64,000 bases of DNA from Archegozetes longisetosus. Its lineage: Eukaryota > Arthropoda > Arachnida > Sarcoptiformes > Trhypochthoniidae. The stretch covers positions 3,830,001-3,894,000 of the forward strand of contig JAEMBT020000008.1 of assembly GCA_018873245.2 (NCBI GenBank). The letters run 5' to 3'. The translations under genes were made by a program, and so were the position numbers. Under the pieces are notes generated by a model. The model made no database searches. It had not been told where the DNA came from and saw only the letters and a program-made list of their open reading frames with translations. Shown here one piece after another: positions 26,019-38,105 of the stretch; position 1 is the stretch's first letter; every line of letters begins with the position of its first letter.

Positions 26019-26712
26019 TAATTTTCAATACATGACAGATAATGCACGATAACGGTGATTAATTAATGAACCGTAAATAAATATTTTGAAATATTTAGAC
26101 TTAAGAAGACTAAGTCATGAATTTGATGGGAAATTTTTAGAGAACTTAGAAGTAATGTTTAATGGCTCTAAAATCCGGTTTTATATTTTTTACTCCAAAC
26201 TCCTATTTTTCTTCAAACCTACAGTATATATAGTGTCGGCTTTCATACTAATATTACTGGTGATGATTAATTATTCTCTTTGTCCATTTGGTTATTAGAG
26301 CTAAAAATTGATTTCAATAAGTTATACAAAAATCGATTTTATGATTAATTAAGTTAAACTTTCTTAACTAATTTAAGTCTTTCAAATGTGTTAAGTGAAG
26401 CTGAGGTCAATTGAAAACTGTTTCTTATATTTTATTACTCGCTTGACTTAATCAAAAATTAAGTTATTATGTGAATAATACTTTTTGTTCGTAACTATTT
26501 TTTCAAATGAATGCCTTCAGCTAAAGTTGTTCTTGTTTTCGTGCATATATTTTCTCTTAGATAACAGAAAGCTTGAAAAAATGAAATCGCATAACAATAT
26601 ACTTTAATATTCGCTTATGAAAAAGTTTTACTGATTTTCTTTCGCATCAAAGTACCAAATGTCTTATGCAATCAACTCAATAAATCTATACACAAAATGA
26701 ACAGTTGCTGTA

Positions 26713-26900
26713 CACTCAAAAGCTTAATAATATTCGACAGAAGTAAGAAATGGTGCGTTGTGATGGCTTGCTTCTACCAGATCATAATATCGAAGATATT
26801 AAGAAGCTTAGAGAATATTGAATATAGTGATCAAAACAAATTAGAAATCAAATTTGGCAGCGAATTGATGCAGATGAGAGGGAGAGGTTAACATAGCAAC
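26713..26900. mobile_element. Palindromic MITE, family C
   Basis: The left end CACTCAAAAGCTTAATAATA follows TA and the interior matches the other copies (AGATCATAATATCGAAGATA). The right end is eroded. CCTAACCTAACC follows at about 26918-26934. Confidence 0.5.
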
Positions 26901-29648
26901 AGTGTTTTTCTTATAACCTAACCTAACCTAATCTTGTAGCTGCTGCAGTAATCTTGTAGCTACCGCAAACTACTGCGTTTTCAACTGCACAAATCAAATG
27001 CTTACTCGTTAGCACTCTTTGTACATCTTCGTATATCCTTGACTTTCATCAATACCAGAGGTCAGCCATCCTATTGGTGGACAGACAGCGCTTTGCCATT
27101 AATGGTTGATCTTTTGTAAAACTCATTTATCATTTGATGCCTGAAACATAATAGTATAGTTCGTAATAATACGACACTGTATTTACTCAAGCGAAAAACT
27201 TTTTCTCTAGAATTATAAAAATGTAGAGTTTTTTAGGTATAAATATAGATTAAAATCACATTTGATGTTATAGATATGAAATTTTTGATGATAGGAATGG
27301 GTATGAATTGCAATGAATGGCAATCTCATGCAAACTAATAAACGTTTATTGAGTTAGGATAATCAATCATTTTCTTATTATTGCGAATTACTATCCTCTC
27401 AAAGTATTGCTGTCGTTTGTATAACAAGAAAGACTGTCCATTTGCTAGTTTTGAATTGTCGAACATGAAAAGGGCGGAAATATTGACCATTTCAAACTAT
27501 CTATGTCTTTGTTTGAACTAATAGCTATTATAGCACATGGTTTGGAAAATCAAACATTCCTATGCAAACAATCTTGTTTGAATCATACAAGATATCAAAA
27601 TGCATTAGTCCAAATACACAGATAGATTTTCTCATTCATACTCACATATCCGTTCTGTTTGTTCCCATCAAATTTCATATCGATTTCTTAAGATTGCTTA
27701 TAGATTGTGGTCTTAAAGATAGCTATTTACGTCTCTAAGATTTGTCAGAATATTCTCAAGATGATATTCTTTTCTCGATTCATATAATCAAGACTTAAAA
27801 GATTAGAATTATGGGAATAATTGCCAAATGGCTTGTAATAAGACTTTTAGGAGAATTCTTTGAAATGAAAGGAATTACAATTACAAAGGAATAAATGTTT
27901 ACTACAAACTAAATAATCAACACTTGAAAAAATTTAAACAATGAAATGAATAACTACTTAAATACGTGATCTTTTAAACATGTCTATACAATGCGATGAC
28001 TGTTATGATGATTAACAAAATTTCAAAATAGACAACAATTGAACTAAAAATTTCAAAACTTAATGCATGAAAAGAAAATTTAATGCAAAAGAAATGGAAG
28101 GATAATAAAATTCTCATAAAAGAGTGAGTAATGATTATGATGCACATTGAGTTAATAACCTTTTACATTTATCATTGGGATGCAGAAATTACATTAACCA
28201 AAAGTAGATATTATACAGTGAAAAAATATATTCATTGCCCTCTCTCCTCACTCTCTCCTCCTCCTCTCTCTCCCTCCCTCTCTCTTTCTCTCTCTTCCGG
28301 AAAAATCAAAGCTATCTAAATGCTTATCGTTACATCAAATGATTTACAGCTTTCTACAAATCTATATATTTAGCTAGTGATTGAACATGACTCAATGAAA
28401 TTGATGTCAGTTTAAATTTATTAGTTACAATTCTTTTTCTTTATTATCTTCTCGTGCCTTTAGGACTACGTTCACAATCTGTTCTTTTCCTCATATTCTA
28501 ATCGATTTGATCAAAATTCATGCTTTATTCATTTCAAATTTAAGTAATCAAATGACTAATCGGATGGGTAAATAATTTTTTATCATAAAGACCCTGCATT
28601 TTTTGGATAATTTGAACCATTAATCTATAATAAAATAATTGGCCTGTAGATGGATTATTATGAATGGAGGCATCATATAAAAGTTTGATTATTCTCGATA
28701 CTAGTAATTATATCGAGTTGCACACAACTACAATTTTTCTCAAACTTATCAAACATGTATTTTAGTAACACAAGATTTTAAAAACATATGTAAATAATAG
28801 CTGGTACCCAACGGCCAAACTGGCCTACACAAAGATAATCATACAGTTAAACCTGTCTAACTCGATAATGCACTCAAATGCTTTTAAAAGATGATAAAAT
28901 CATTTTCTTCATTTTCTATGAACTCATTTAGTCGTTTTGGAGACCACTTAACTGCATGTGAGAGTTATATTTAACTGTATATATTTTTCAACTTTATATC
29001 AAAATAAAATGAGCAAATAAAGCAGTTGAGCCAACTTTTCCAAGTTTTCCTATGATTCCATTTAAAATAAATCTCTTTGTAATTACATAAAAAAACGAGC
29101 TTGTGATCAAAACATAATAATCATTAATTATTTACAACTCAAGCTTTGCTAGACTTCACTTAAAAGTAATATCCAAATGAAAAGTTTCGAATATCTTTAA
29201 TTTGAGGTTAAATTGACTAACCTATAGGAAAATTGCAATTTATTCAATCATAGATTCATAGTACTATTGAAAGTCCATTTGAATAATTTCATTAATTAAG
29301 ATTAATTCAATATATAGCTGAACATTAGATGTAATTATATGCTATTGGAGTTAGACCTAAACATAGATTAGCTAAAGTCTACATTATTGTCATTGAAATT
29401 AATAACTGAAAAGAGCGTTCACTTTGAGTGCGTGGGCGAAAAGGGAGGCTAACAAACAAGTTCGATGTATTACTCTCTTGAATAATATTCTATTACGTAA
29501 GCTGAAAAGCAAGTAATAGATTATATCTCATATTCTAAGCATGATTAAGTTCGGAGCCATTCAAGATAGAAAAGTGTCCAAACATGAAATCTTTACATTA
29601 GTCTTGTAGCGAGTATACATTGGAGTAACTGGTTTTAATCAAATGCCG
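26901..29648. other. Intergenic spacer with low-complexity tracts
   Basis: It holds a CCTAACCTAACCTAA patch (26918-26934), a CT-rich tract (28237-28298, CTCTCTC and CTCCTCC repeats) and a family B MITE (28844-28977). No genes are supported. Confidence 0.45.
28844..28977. mobile_element. Palindromic MITE, family B
   Basis: It runs from CAGTTAAACCTGTCTAACTC to TATATTTAACTG with TA on both sides. The arms share AGTGGTCTCC-like and TTAACTGCATGTGAG sequence with the other two copies. It is 134 bp long. Confidence 0.65.
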
Positions 29649-30490
29649 ACTTCAGACAGATATTTATCGATTGATGGAAGCAATGAACACAAATAAATTG
29701 GTTTGTCAAACAAATGCTAATTCATTCGAAACTGAAACCGACCTGACTAAAAGTTACTGAATTAAGATTTTCTCAAATCTTTATTAGTAAACCTCTGGAC
29801 TCCAATAAATTGATTTGAATGTTAGGTGTTCTTATTTCATGTCTCATACAAGTATTCAATAGATATAAATCTAATTCTTCTGCTCAACAGTTGCCAACAA
29901 ATTGGTTACTAAACAATATCTAAACAAATCTCAAGTCGACGACAACTCTTGAAAAAGTGCATCATTGATTTATCGACACTTCATTGATACTTAAATGTTA
30001 ATCAAATTAAAAATATTTTTTAATGAATTTTGAAGTGTCCGTTCTAATCATTAGAATATAGTTGCTCTCTAAGGAAGGATACTATGTTTATCGGGTCATG
30101 TATGTCAACCTCATTTGCCAACTGATCCAATTGATATCACATCATTTGACGACAATGATGACAACCTCATTGACATTGCATTTGCTTAATATTGATATCT
30201 TAATATTTATACATCACTTTTATAACTAATTTTTTTATATTATTTATATCTCATGCAAGCTGAATAAAATTTAATTGTTAATAAACTCACGAGATAATAA
30301 TTATAAAAATGGTGCCAGTAAAGTAAATGAGTTTCAGTTAGTTTAACAGTACAGTATAAAAAAAATTATCAATAATGCAATTAAGGAACAGTCTCGATTT
30401 AAATTGAGTTTTAAGTCATGCATTCAATCAGTGATTTACTCATTGATGTTTGAATAGCATTCAGACCGACAGCTTCATTCGGCTTGAATA
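29649..30490 (-). pseudogene. Truncated duplicate of the eIF6 3' end
   Basis: On the minus strand 30488-30411 reads FKPNEAVGLNAIQTSMSKSL and then IECMT-stop. This differs at few positions from the end of the eIF6 exon at 63583. Downstream flanking sequence also matches: GTCTCATACAAGTATTCAAT at about 29850 resembles 63396 onward, and the CGACTTCAGA region at 29649 resembles 63208. An unmatched stretch at about 30060-30375 interrupts it. Similarity stops abruptly near 30490, before the foldback element at 30517. It cannot code eIF6. Confidence 0.85.
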
Positions 30491-30516
30491 TATGAGATGT
30501 TAGCAGAATAGTCCGA

Positions 30517-31096
30517 ACAATCATATCTCGGGATTGATGAAAAATGTAAACATGTTTAAGCTATTTTACTAGACATTGGAGTAATATATGCTGGGTGATA
30601 TGATCGTATGTAATTTGCGCTCTTTTATTAATTAATAATACTAGTGAGCTAAAAACGGATCCCCTTCGTGCCAGTATTACAATCCAAGAACAGAGAACTT
30701 TTTGAGTTTTTCTTTGTGATTTTCATCGGTTGCTTCACGATGTCTCCCTTCATGAGGAGCATCTTCGCTTATCAAACGAGTTCGTTCTTTAAAAATTTTA
30801 TAAAGTTCGTAGACTCACTTCTACTCAATACTTGGCTTCGAGCGATCTCTTCAAGCATTTTATAAACTTCAAAAGCAGATGTGTCCAGCAATACATGAAA
30901 CTTTATAAATGCTCCTATTGTTGGGTTGTAATACTGGCGCGAAGTGGATCCGTTTTTAGTTCACTTGTATAATTAATTAATAAAAGAGCGCAAATTACAT
31001 ACGACCACATCATTCAGCATAGATTACTTTACTCTAATGCGTAGTAAAATAGCATAAACATGTTTATATTTTTCATCAATCCTAGGATATGATTGT
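30517..31096. mobile_element. Foldback element with ~165-bp inverted arms
   Basis: The left arm (about 30517-30690) and right arm (about 30925-31096) are inverted copies. Shared blocks include AATTTGCGCTCTTTTATTAA, AACATGTTTA and CGGATCC. The middle (30690-30925) is unrelated and codes nothing I recognise. No clear target duplication was found. Confidence 0.75.
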
Positions 31097-31102
31097 CCAG
31101 AC

Positions 31103-32216
31103 GGGTGAATCCGGGCTAATGGGTCTAAAGGGGTTCCCGACGCCCCACCTCCAAGTGTGATATATAATTGGACTCGGGACATCGAACTGAGCATTTTGAT
31201 ACCTCACTTGATCAATTATCACAAGTAGTTCTCGAGATATCCATCATTGTTTGGTTTAGTACCTCGTAATGGATAAACCTGGATTCTCGAGTCGTAACCC
31301 AAACAAGCCTAATACAAACTAAGGGAGAATAAGTTAGGTCGCTTCGCGACCTAACCTATTATACCTTAGTTTAAATCAGGTTTGGGTTGGGCTACAACCT
31401 AGTAAAGCCAGGTTTACCCATTTTCGAAGGGGTTAGGTCTCGGTGGCCTGAAGTAGTAAGGTTCGGGTTGGAAGTGGTCAAGTGTGGTATCAAAATGTTC
31501 AGCTCGACGAACTGAATCCAATGATGTATTACACTTGGAAGTGAGGGATCGGGAACCCCTTTGGACCCATTTGCCCGGATTTACCACTATTACCTTACCA
31601 ATAGCTTGTGAGTTATCAAAATTCCACTACCGTTTCGTGATATTGGAATTATTTTTTCAACAATTAGGCGAAAGGGATAAATCCGGGCTAATGGGTCTAA
31701 AGGGGTTCCCGACTCCCACCTCCAAGTGTAAAACATCATTGGATTCAGTTCGTCGAGCTGAACATTTTAATATCACAATTGACTACGTCTAACCCGAATC
31801 TGACCACTTCTGGCCCTCGGACCTAATTTAAATTAAGGCATAATAGATTAGATCGCGAAGCGACCTAACTTATTCTCCCTTAGTTTATACCAGGATTGTT
31901 TGTGTTACGACTCAAGAATCTAGGATTATCCACTACGAGGTACTAAACCAGACAATGATGAATATCTCGAGAACTACTTGTGATAATTGATCAACTGAGG
32001 TATCAAAATGCAAGTTCGATATCCCAAGTCCAATGATATATCACTTGGTGGAGTCAACTACTCCCGTCGGGAGTTGTGCAGAAATAATCAGGTTCGAGTC
32101 AGAACTGATCAAGTGTGGTATCAGAATGTTCAGCTTGATGAATTGAATCCAATGATATATCACACTTAGGGTGGGGAGTCGGGGACACCTTTAGACCCAT
32201 TAGCCTGGATTCACCC
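31103..32216. mobile_element. Pair of inverted Merlin-type MITEs sharing TIRs with the giant element
   Basis: Copy 1 (31103-31586) and copy 2 (31674-32216) each begin and end with versions of GGGTGAATCCGGGCTAATGG and its inverse. Internally each folds on itself, and copy 2 is largely the inverse of copy 1: both carry a hairpin block (GGTCGCTTCGCGACC in copy 1, ATCGCGAAGCGACC in copy 2). The same TIR bounds the element at 41010-48973. There is no transposase here, so these are non-autonomous copies. Confidence 0.75.
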
Positions 32217-33186
32217 GGTAATGGCATTAACATCAGAAAATTTATCGTTAATGGAACAGTATTGGGATTCTTTTTTCAATATCTTAACGGTATAAATATT
32301 AATGAAAAACTTTTCAACGCCAATAATGAATAAACATTAATAGCAGTATTACAGATTATACAGTATTAGCCATTATAGAAATTATATAAAATCAATTAGC
32401 TTCATTTTATACTAAACAAATGGAACGTTTCAAAAACATACAATTAAACGACTCATTTCTTAATATATAGTAATTTAACACTACTTAAATAAGCAAACTC
32501 AATGCAAAATTTATAATCAATACGATATTGGGTTTTTTCCGTAGCTCATACCGTGGTAATGGAACGGTATTACGAAAATTTTACCGATATTGGAACGGTA
32601 TCAGAAGTAACTTTTAAGATTTTTTCAATTGCTACATCCGCCTATCCGTTACTGAGTCATGTGAAAATTTTTGGATGGAGGACGAGACCACCCATGGGAG
32701 TGGGGTCACAAACTTTACTCAATTGCTGGAATCCATTTCGAAAGTGCGGTTCACAGTTTAAATTGTCACAAGAGAGTCGAGAAATTATCAGAAATTCAAA
32801 AAATATGCAGAAGGCAAGCTGTGAATTAGCGGCCAAAAAATAATGCATAAAAGTGGAAACTAATAACTTCTGCTCGTAATTATCAAAAACATGATGAATT
32901 CAAACCCTTTCACATGATTAAGAGACCAGTAAAGACGGAGTTGAATAATGAAGATAGAACCTTCTTGCGGAATGGCTCTCTGATTTTACGAAAAAATTGT
33001 TCGTTGCCTACTTCTGATGTTCCTTGTTTATGTTGTCCCTAAGCCTAATCATCAAAATGATAGAATTTCGAAAAAAGCATTGAAGATATTGACAATGATG
33101 AGAGACATTGAGAATTGATTCAATATCCTGTTTGTGTAGAAATTTTTGTTTACTGCTATAAAGCTAATGTTTGTGATTATAAAATG
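32217..33186. other. Unassigned repeat-like region
   Basis: Direct variants of GGTAATGGAACGGTATTACG / GGTAATGG...AATGGAACAGTATTGG occur near 32218-32275 and 32554-32610. Related sequence also lies between the two MITE copies (31587-31673), so the MITEs probably sit inside an older element. The open frame at 32553-32843 has no recognisable protein features. Confidence 0.35.
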
Positions 33187-33194
33187 GTCAGATA

Positions 33195-33698
33195 TAGGGT
33201 GACCACATGTCCTCCTTTAGGGAGAACAGTCCTCTTTTGACAAATTTTGTCCTCTGTCCTCCCGGGTTCAGAGGAGGACAATACAATGTCCTCCTCTACA
33301 AAAAGCATTAAAATTTCCTGAGACTGTACTTATTTCTTATGTTTTGTATGCAAAAATCAAATTATGCCATTTTCGTAGTCAAAGATAGTATAATTTCGCA
33401 TATATATATACATTATAAAAGGAACAATTAGGAGGTTTATACATAAATATGGTGCAATCATACGTTTGACTTATCAAATACATGTGACGTAGTTATAAAA
33501 ATTTTAATCAAAACAATCCTTTTTAATTGTGAATCACAATGTCTCAGAAGAGAAGCAAAAGAATATAAGAAGTATTAATTTAGACACAAATTGTATTAAA
33601 CTAAATAATGTGTGAATAAAAAATAAAAATGTCCTCCTCTGTCTTCCCTTTCAATTACTTAAGTCCTCCCTTATAGCAGTTATGACGTTCTCACTATA
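33195..33698. mobile_element. hAT-like non-autonomous element, 504 bp
   Basis: The left end TAGGGTGACCACATGTCCTC and the right end (inverse of TATAGTGAGAACGTCATAAC) are flanked by the 8-bp duplication GTCAGATA (33187-33194 and 33699-33706). Subterminal GTCCTCC repeats lie at both ends. An 8-bp TSD and GGGTGACCA-like ends fit hAT MITEs. Confidence 0.75.
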
Positions 33699-33739
33699 GT
33701 CAGATATGGAATGGAAATTATTTTCGTAACATAATTTTC

Positions 33740-34020
33740 AATGAAAATGTTTTTCCATTCTTGAAAAATGCAGAAAATTTCTTAGATACCAGAAAAGTGA
33801 TATTTCTTCATGGCAAAGTCACATGCATGAGAGCTATCTCAACACAAAAGCTTCTCAATGAAAGCGAAATCATGTTTTGGAGAAATTATTCTTGGCCTGG
33901 AAATTCACCAGTCCTCAATGCGGTTGAGCATATTGAATCAACAAATAAAGATGATGTGGAGACAAGACTGTTGAAAGAAGACCATAGAAACTGCTATTCG
34001 TATAATATTGTAATAAAGTA
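33740..34020 (+). pseudogene. Tc1-like transposase C-terminal relic
   Basis: The reading frame from 33761 contains MFWRNYSWPGNSPVLNAVEH, the decayed form of the Tc1 motif around WPxNSPDLNPIE with the third catalytic acidic residue. Upstream VIFLHGKVTCMRA fits the preceding strand, where the second Asp has been lost. Only about 85 codons remain and no TIRs were seen. Confidence 0.75.
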
Positions 34021-35476
34021 AGTTTCTTATTTGAATCTATACTGCAATACTTTTGTAACAACCTAAATATACTTCTAAACTTTAATTTTCATAAGTCACA
34101 TGTATATAAAAAATTATTGCTAATTTAAAGATTACTTTTTGGTCGTACCAAAGAAATCTTTAAATGCTTATCTAAACGGTACAAATTATGAAGACAGCTG
34201 ATAATAATCATATTTCAACTCTTAAAACATGCCTAAGTATGTTCCAGTTATACAATCTCCCAATCCTAGCTAAATATGTTATTGATCTTATAAGATTTAG
34301 CCTTTCGTTGTAAAGTATCTTTTGTTTAGTCCACCTATTTTCCCTTTAAAATGTGTTTTTCCTGAATTTTTCGCTCTTTCCTCTGTGTTAAAAATCCTGT
34401 GAAACCTTATGAAGTTTGTATTGAGGTTTATTATTATGTTTAATACAGTGATTATATTTTAAGTTTTGTTGATTTCTTACACTTTCCTATAAAAGATTCC
34501 AGACTTTGCAATATTATTCTCAAAAATGTGAAAAGCTCTTATTTCTCTCGAAAATATTACTGAATTATTTGTAAGTTTATTATCTAATTATCGTGAGAGA
34601 ATCAATGCCATAATTAGGGCCTAAGGCTCTCATTCTGATTATTGAAATATAATTTTTAAATGTATATTTTTAAGTAGAATCTAGATGTCGTCGCTTTGGA
34701 ACTATACTGTCGTATCTCTGGTTGACATAACATCACAGATACGACAGTGTAGTACTATGTCGACGACATGAAATCAAATTCGTCCTATCTCATAGTTTGT
34801 GCTGTGGACCCCCAGCAAATCATTATATAAGACCCTGCCTATATGAAATATGTTTGTTAGCATTTTTTTATGCTTAGCTAAACAACATTTTAAGCAGTTT
34901 CGATCGATATACGCACTCTATTCTTTGATCATTGGACTTAAATTTGTTCTAATAGCAATTTTACACAAGTGGTTTACACCTCTAACATAACATTTATTCC
35001 TGGAAAATTCATTATCATTCTAATAATCTGAATATTTAGAGAATTGAGGTTTCAACGCGAATTTATTTAGATTTTAAAAATTAATTATACTACTATTAAT
35101 TCGTTAAAACAAGATATTAAAGCTATTTTGTACTAGTTCAAAATGGAGACGAGAAGGTGCCAACCCAATAAATTTTCATAGAGTAAGGTGAAAGCTAATC
35201 AAACTTGTTGGAACAGCTTTTAGGATTTTATAACATTTTTCATGAAAGTGGGGAAATATGCTGGTAATCTTTTTTAACTCTACTCTTTGTACATTTTCTT
35301 AAAGACTGAGATTTCGGTTGTTATAGAATTTTCATTTATTATTCCTTTTCTTAAGTTCTTATACTTTTTACACTCATTAGTGTAAATATGCACTTTTTTA
35401 TAGTGGCTCCGAAGAGAATTCGTAGAGAGGAAGGAGACGGCGTCAGTCTGATTTATTTTGTGATAATTGTGTTGCG
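34021..35476. other. AT-rich spacer with one hairpin
   Basis: No coding signal. The only structure seen is the palindrome at 34686-34768. Confidence 0.35.
34686..34768. repeat. 83-bp hairpin-forming palindrome
   Basis: TGTCGTCG at the left pairs with CGACGACA at the right. The inner block ACTGTCGTATCTCTG pairs with CACAGATACGACAGT, leaving a loop of about 12 bases. The stem is roughly 35 bp with a few mismatches. It may be a solo MITE. Confidence 0.6.
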
Positions 35477-37330
35477 TCATTCCAACTTGTTGGAATGACT
35501 AGTTTTCTCATTCATATATGGGTCATTGAAGATTTGCATATCGCAGTCACCAGGTTTAAATATATGCCATTTTATATACTGTAAAGATTGCTTGATCTGA
35601 TATGAACTCAATATTAAACATCTCATATCCATGAGACCCAGTTTGGAAAAATCCACAATTGACTTGTCGTTTATTGGGAACCAACACAATCTTTTATGTC
35701 CATTTTATCGGCTTCTTTTATCAATGTGTTTTTTACATCGAGCCGTACTTTTATTCTGGTGGCTATTAGTGATTGATCATCCTTGTCAGGCTCAATCGGT
35801 TTGTAGTACAAGTTATATAGAGCTCCAGCTATTTTTCAATCAGCCATTACAATGTATTCCTGAGTGTTAGATCTGACACGGTCTAGAAGTCTATTTTGCT
35901 TTAGTTTTCAATTGGCCACTTCTATTTTATATCTTTCATAACAAATCTTGTTTGGTTAGCTTGTTCTGTTGTCAGTTGTTTCTGTTTAGTATCTGTTGGA
36001 CAGGTTGGCACGGCAACTTTATATCCTTACTTCTAAATCCATTTGGCGAATTGCAACCGCCTATTGACAATGGATACAGCTCTAGGTTTGAATATACATT
36101 TGAAATCATCATATCTTTGCAGTAAATCACGAATTATTACGGTGTCACCGTCTGTTGCTGGACATGGGCCGAATATGTCTGATTTTTTCATCTCCTGCTA
36201 TTGTGACCATTGGCTTAACACAATATCTTCCTCTATGCCCACACCATGTCCATCTCTGAAATTTATTATCAAGACTTTTCTGTATATATGAATAAGTTCC
36301 ATCCTATATAGTTGCGATTTGATCATCAGATTGACAATGCAGTTCTTTAACCATTTCTGACATGTGCTCTTATACCATTTGACGAAAATATTTCTTATGC
36401 CGAATATAGGGGTAACTAAGCTTATCATTAATTCATCACGAACTCCAAATATAGTCAAATCGGCTTGCCTTTCAGCTAATTTCATTAGTGTTGCCATCTG
36501 TCTATGAGTCATTCTAGTTCCAAGTTTAATTAAGTAGACACCTAAAGCTGTCAATCTCGATCTGCTCTCTGTGTTCCTCAAGCCCTGAATATATTGCTTT
36601 TCCATTTCAATTAATTATTGTTTTGAATAACCAATGAATGTTTGGCAATCATAGTTATTGTGATAGCCCAAAGACTCTAAATACAAAATTCAATCTTGAA
36701 TAATCTCGCATGTTTCATCGAGGAAACTCTAAACTTTTCACCTACAAATTGGAAATAATTTGATCTTTCGGTCTTTTCAATAGATAATGAGTCTAATTTA
36801 TTACTCGATGTCAGATGACCTGGGCAGCATCGGATACCTTTACGAACGAACAGCTTTCGATTCATGTAAACATCTACAGCGGTGATTCTCAGAATTATTC
36901 TCCTACAAGCGATTTCGCATATTATACAATAATGCTCTTCATTACTGACACATACTGACTACATTACTGACTCAAGTCAAACGCATACATGTGAAATGTT
37001 CATCGATTTCTATCAAATCGGAAGAACCCCGCTGTGCGCTACTCGCTTGGGGAGGAGTCTGATTTAATTCTTTAGTGTGTCGAATATAGCAAGCATTGCA
37101 AACATGCTCCTTCCATCTTACGTTTGCGGCATTTCTTCTGACTCATCTCGGTTACATTTAATGCATCTGGTTTTATTAGGTTTAGACTTTTCAGGCCTGG
37201 GACCACGGATGGAAGGTTCATCATCAGCAATCACTTTCGTGATAGTAGCTGTTACGCGTACTGGTTTAGATTTCAATTTTCCTTATGATCCAACTGTTGT
37301 TTCATTAAGAGTTATCCTTCTCGCTATGGT
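35477..37330 (-). pseudogene. Degenerate DDE-superfamily transposase-like gene
   Basis: The gene is spread over all three minus frames. From the 5' side: a CIKC motif with basic/proline context (about 37190), then RKLFVRKGIRCCPGHLTSSN (about 36850), then a long open stretch 36605-36390 with SRSRLTALGVYLIKLGTRMT and AERQADLTIFGVRDELMISL. Next comes DGTYSYIQKSLDNKFQRW (about 36315), with the codon before the Asp turned to TAG. The C-terminal part at about 35850-35480 includes SIVDFSKLGLMDMRC. The layout (CC..HL motif, helix-turn-helix-like region, DGTYxYIQKS strand) matches a family of DDE proteins I recall from mites and other invertebrates. Multiple stops and shifts make it dead. The family assignment rests on memory. 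Confidence 0.7.
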
Positions 37331-37525
37331 CACAGTATCAACTTTTGCCACTTCTGATACTGTTAGATATGAGAATGTCCTTTTTTAGTCGTGTCCATTT
37401 TGAAGTTTAAAAGTTAATCAGTTCACAAGAGTATGTATGAGGTTTTCCTTCCTCTAATAGGTAAATTCTACCCCAAGTCAATTTCTAAAGCAGTCAAAGG
37501 ATTAAAAATATCTTTTGGACTAAGT

Positions 37526-37595
37526 GGAGTCAAACCCATGTCGTTGAGTTCAAAGGTCAATACAATAACCACTGAGCTGTATCGACTTCGGAATT
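37526..37595 (-). mobile_element. tRNA-like SINE head (relic)
   Basis: On the minus strand CAGCTCAGTGG (A-box-like) is followed 32 bases later by GGTTTGACTCC (B-box-like), the spacing of an RNA polymerase III internal promoter. The acceptor stem does not pair, so it is not a functional tRNA. A decayed tRNA-derived SINE is most likely; its tail is not delimited. Confidence 0.5.
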
Positions 37596-37989
37596 AAGAG
37601 AAAGTTTTTAAGTCTTTTAAGTTTAATACCTTAGGTACTGAACATCTTAACTGAGTCATAAAAAAATTTAAAAATTCCGAAAATATCCTAAATTTAAATT
37701 TAATTGAGATGTAATATTTTGGTCGAAGATGTATCACTACATTTGCCATCGGTCCATAGAATCAAAAGTCCTTGCTCACGCACTATGGTTTAACGTGGGT
37801 TCTCGTTTCGTAAGATATTAACTTTTAGGAGCGACCTATTTTGAGCTTTTACGCTGAGGTGCTATGTATTTGTATAAATGCAAGTTCGGCACTCCAAGTT
37901 TTATGCTTTGCTCAAAAGATCTTTTAAATTTCAAAATTAAAAGTGAAAGAAATAAGCATTAATATATAATAGTTTTCATTCCACAATAA

Positions 37990-38105
37990 AATTTGGTTAA
38001 GTATGGTATCAAAATGTTCAGCTAGACGAACTAAAGCCAATGATGAATCACTTCAGAGTGGGTGATTGGGAACCCTCTTAGACACATTAGCCGGGATTGA
38101 CCGGT
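37990..38105. mobile_element. Fragment of the GGGTGAATCC Merlin MITE family
   Basis: The block from TATGGTATCAAAATGTTCAG to GACACATTAGCCGGGATTGA matches the right end of the copies at 31103-32216. Only one end is present. No TSD can be assigned. Confidence 0.6.

Noticed and set aside
31484-31792. 102-codon frame in the Merlin MITE pair
   Set aside because: It reads across the join of two MITEs and through their TIRs, so it is not a gene.
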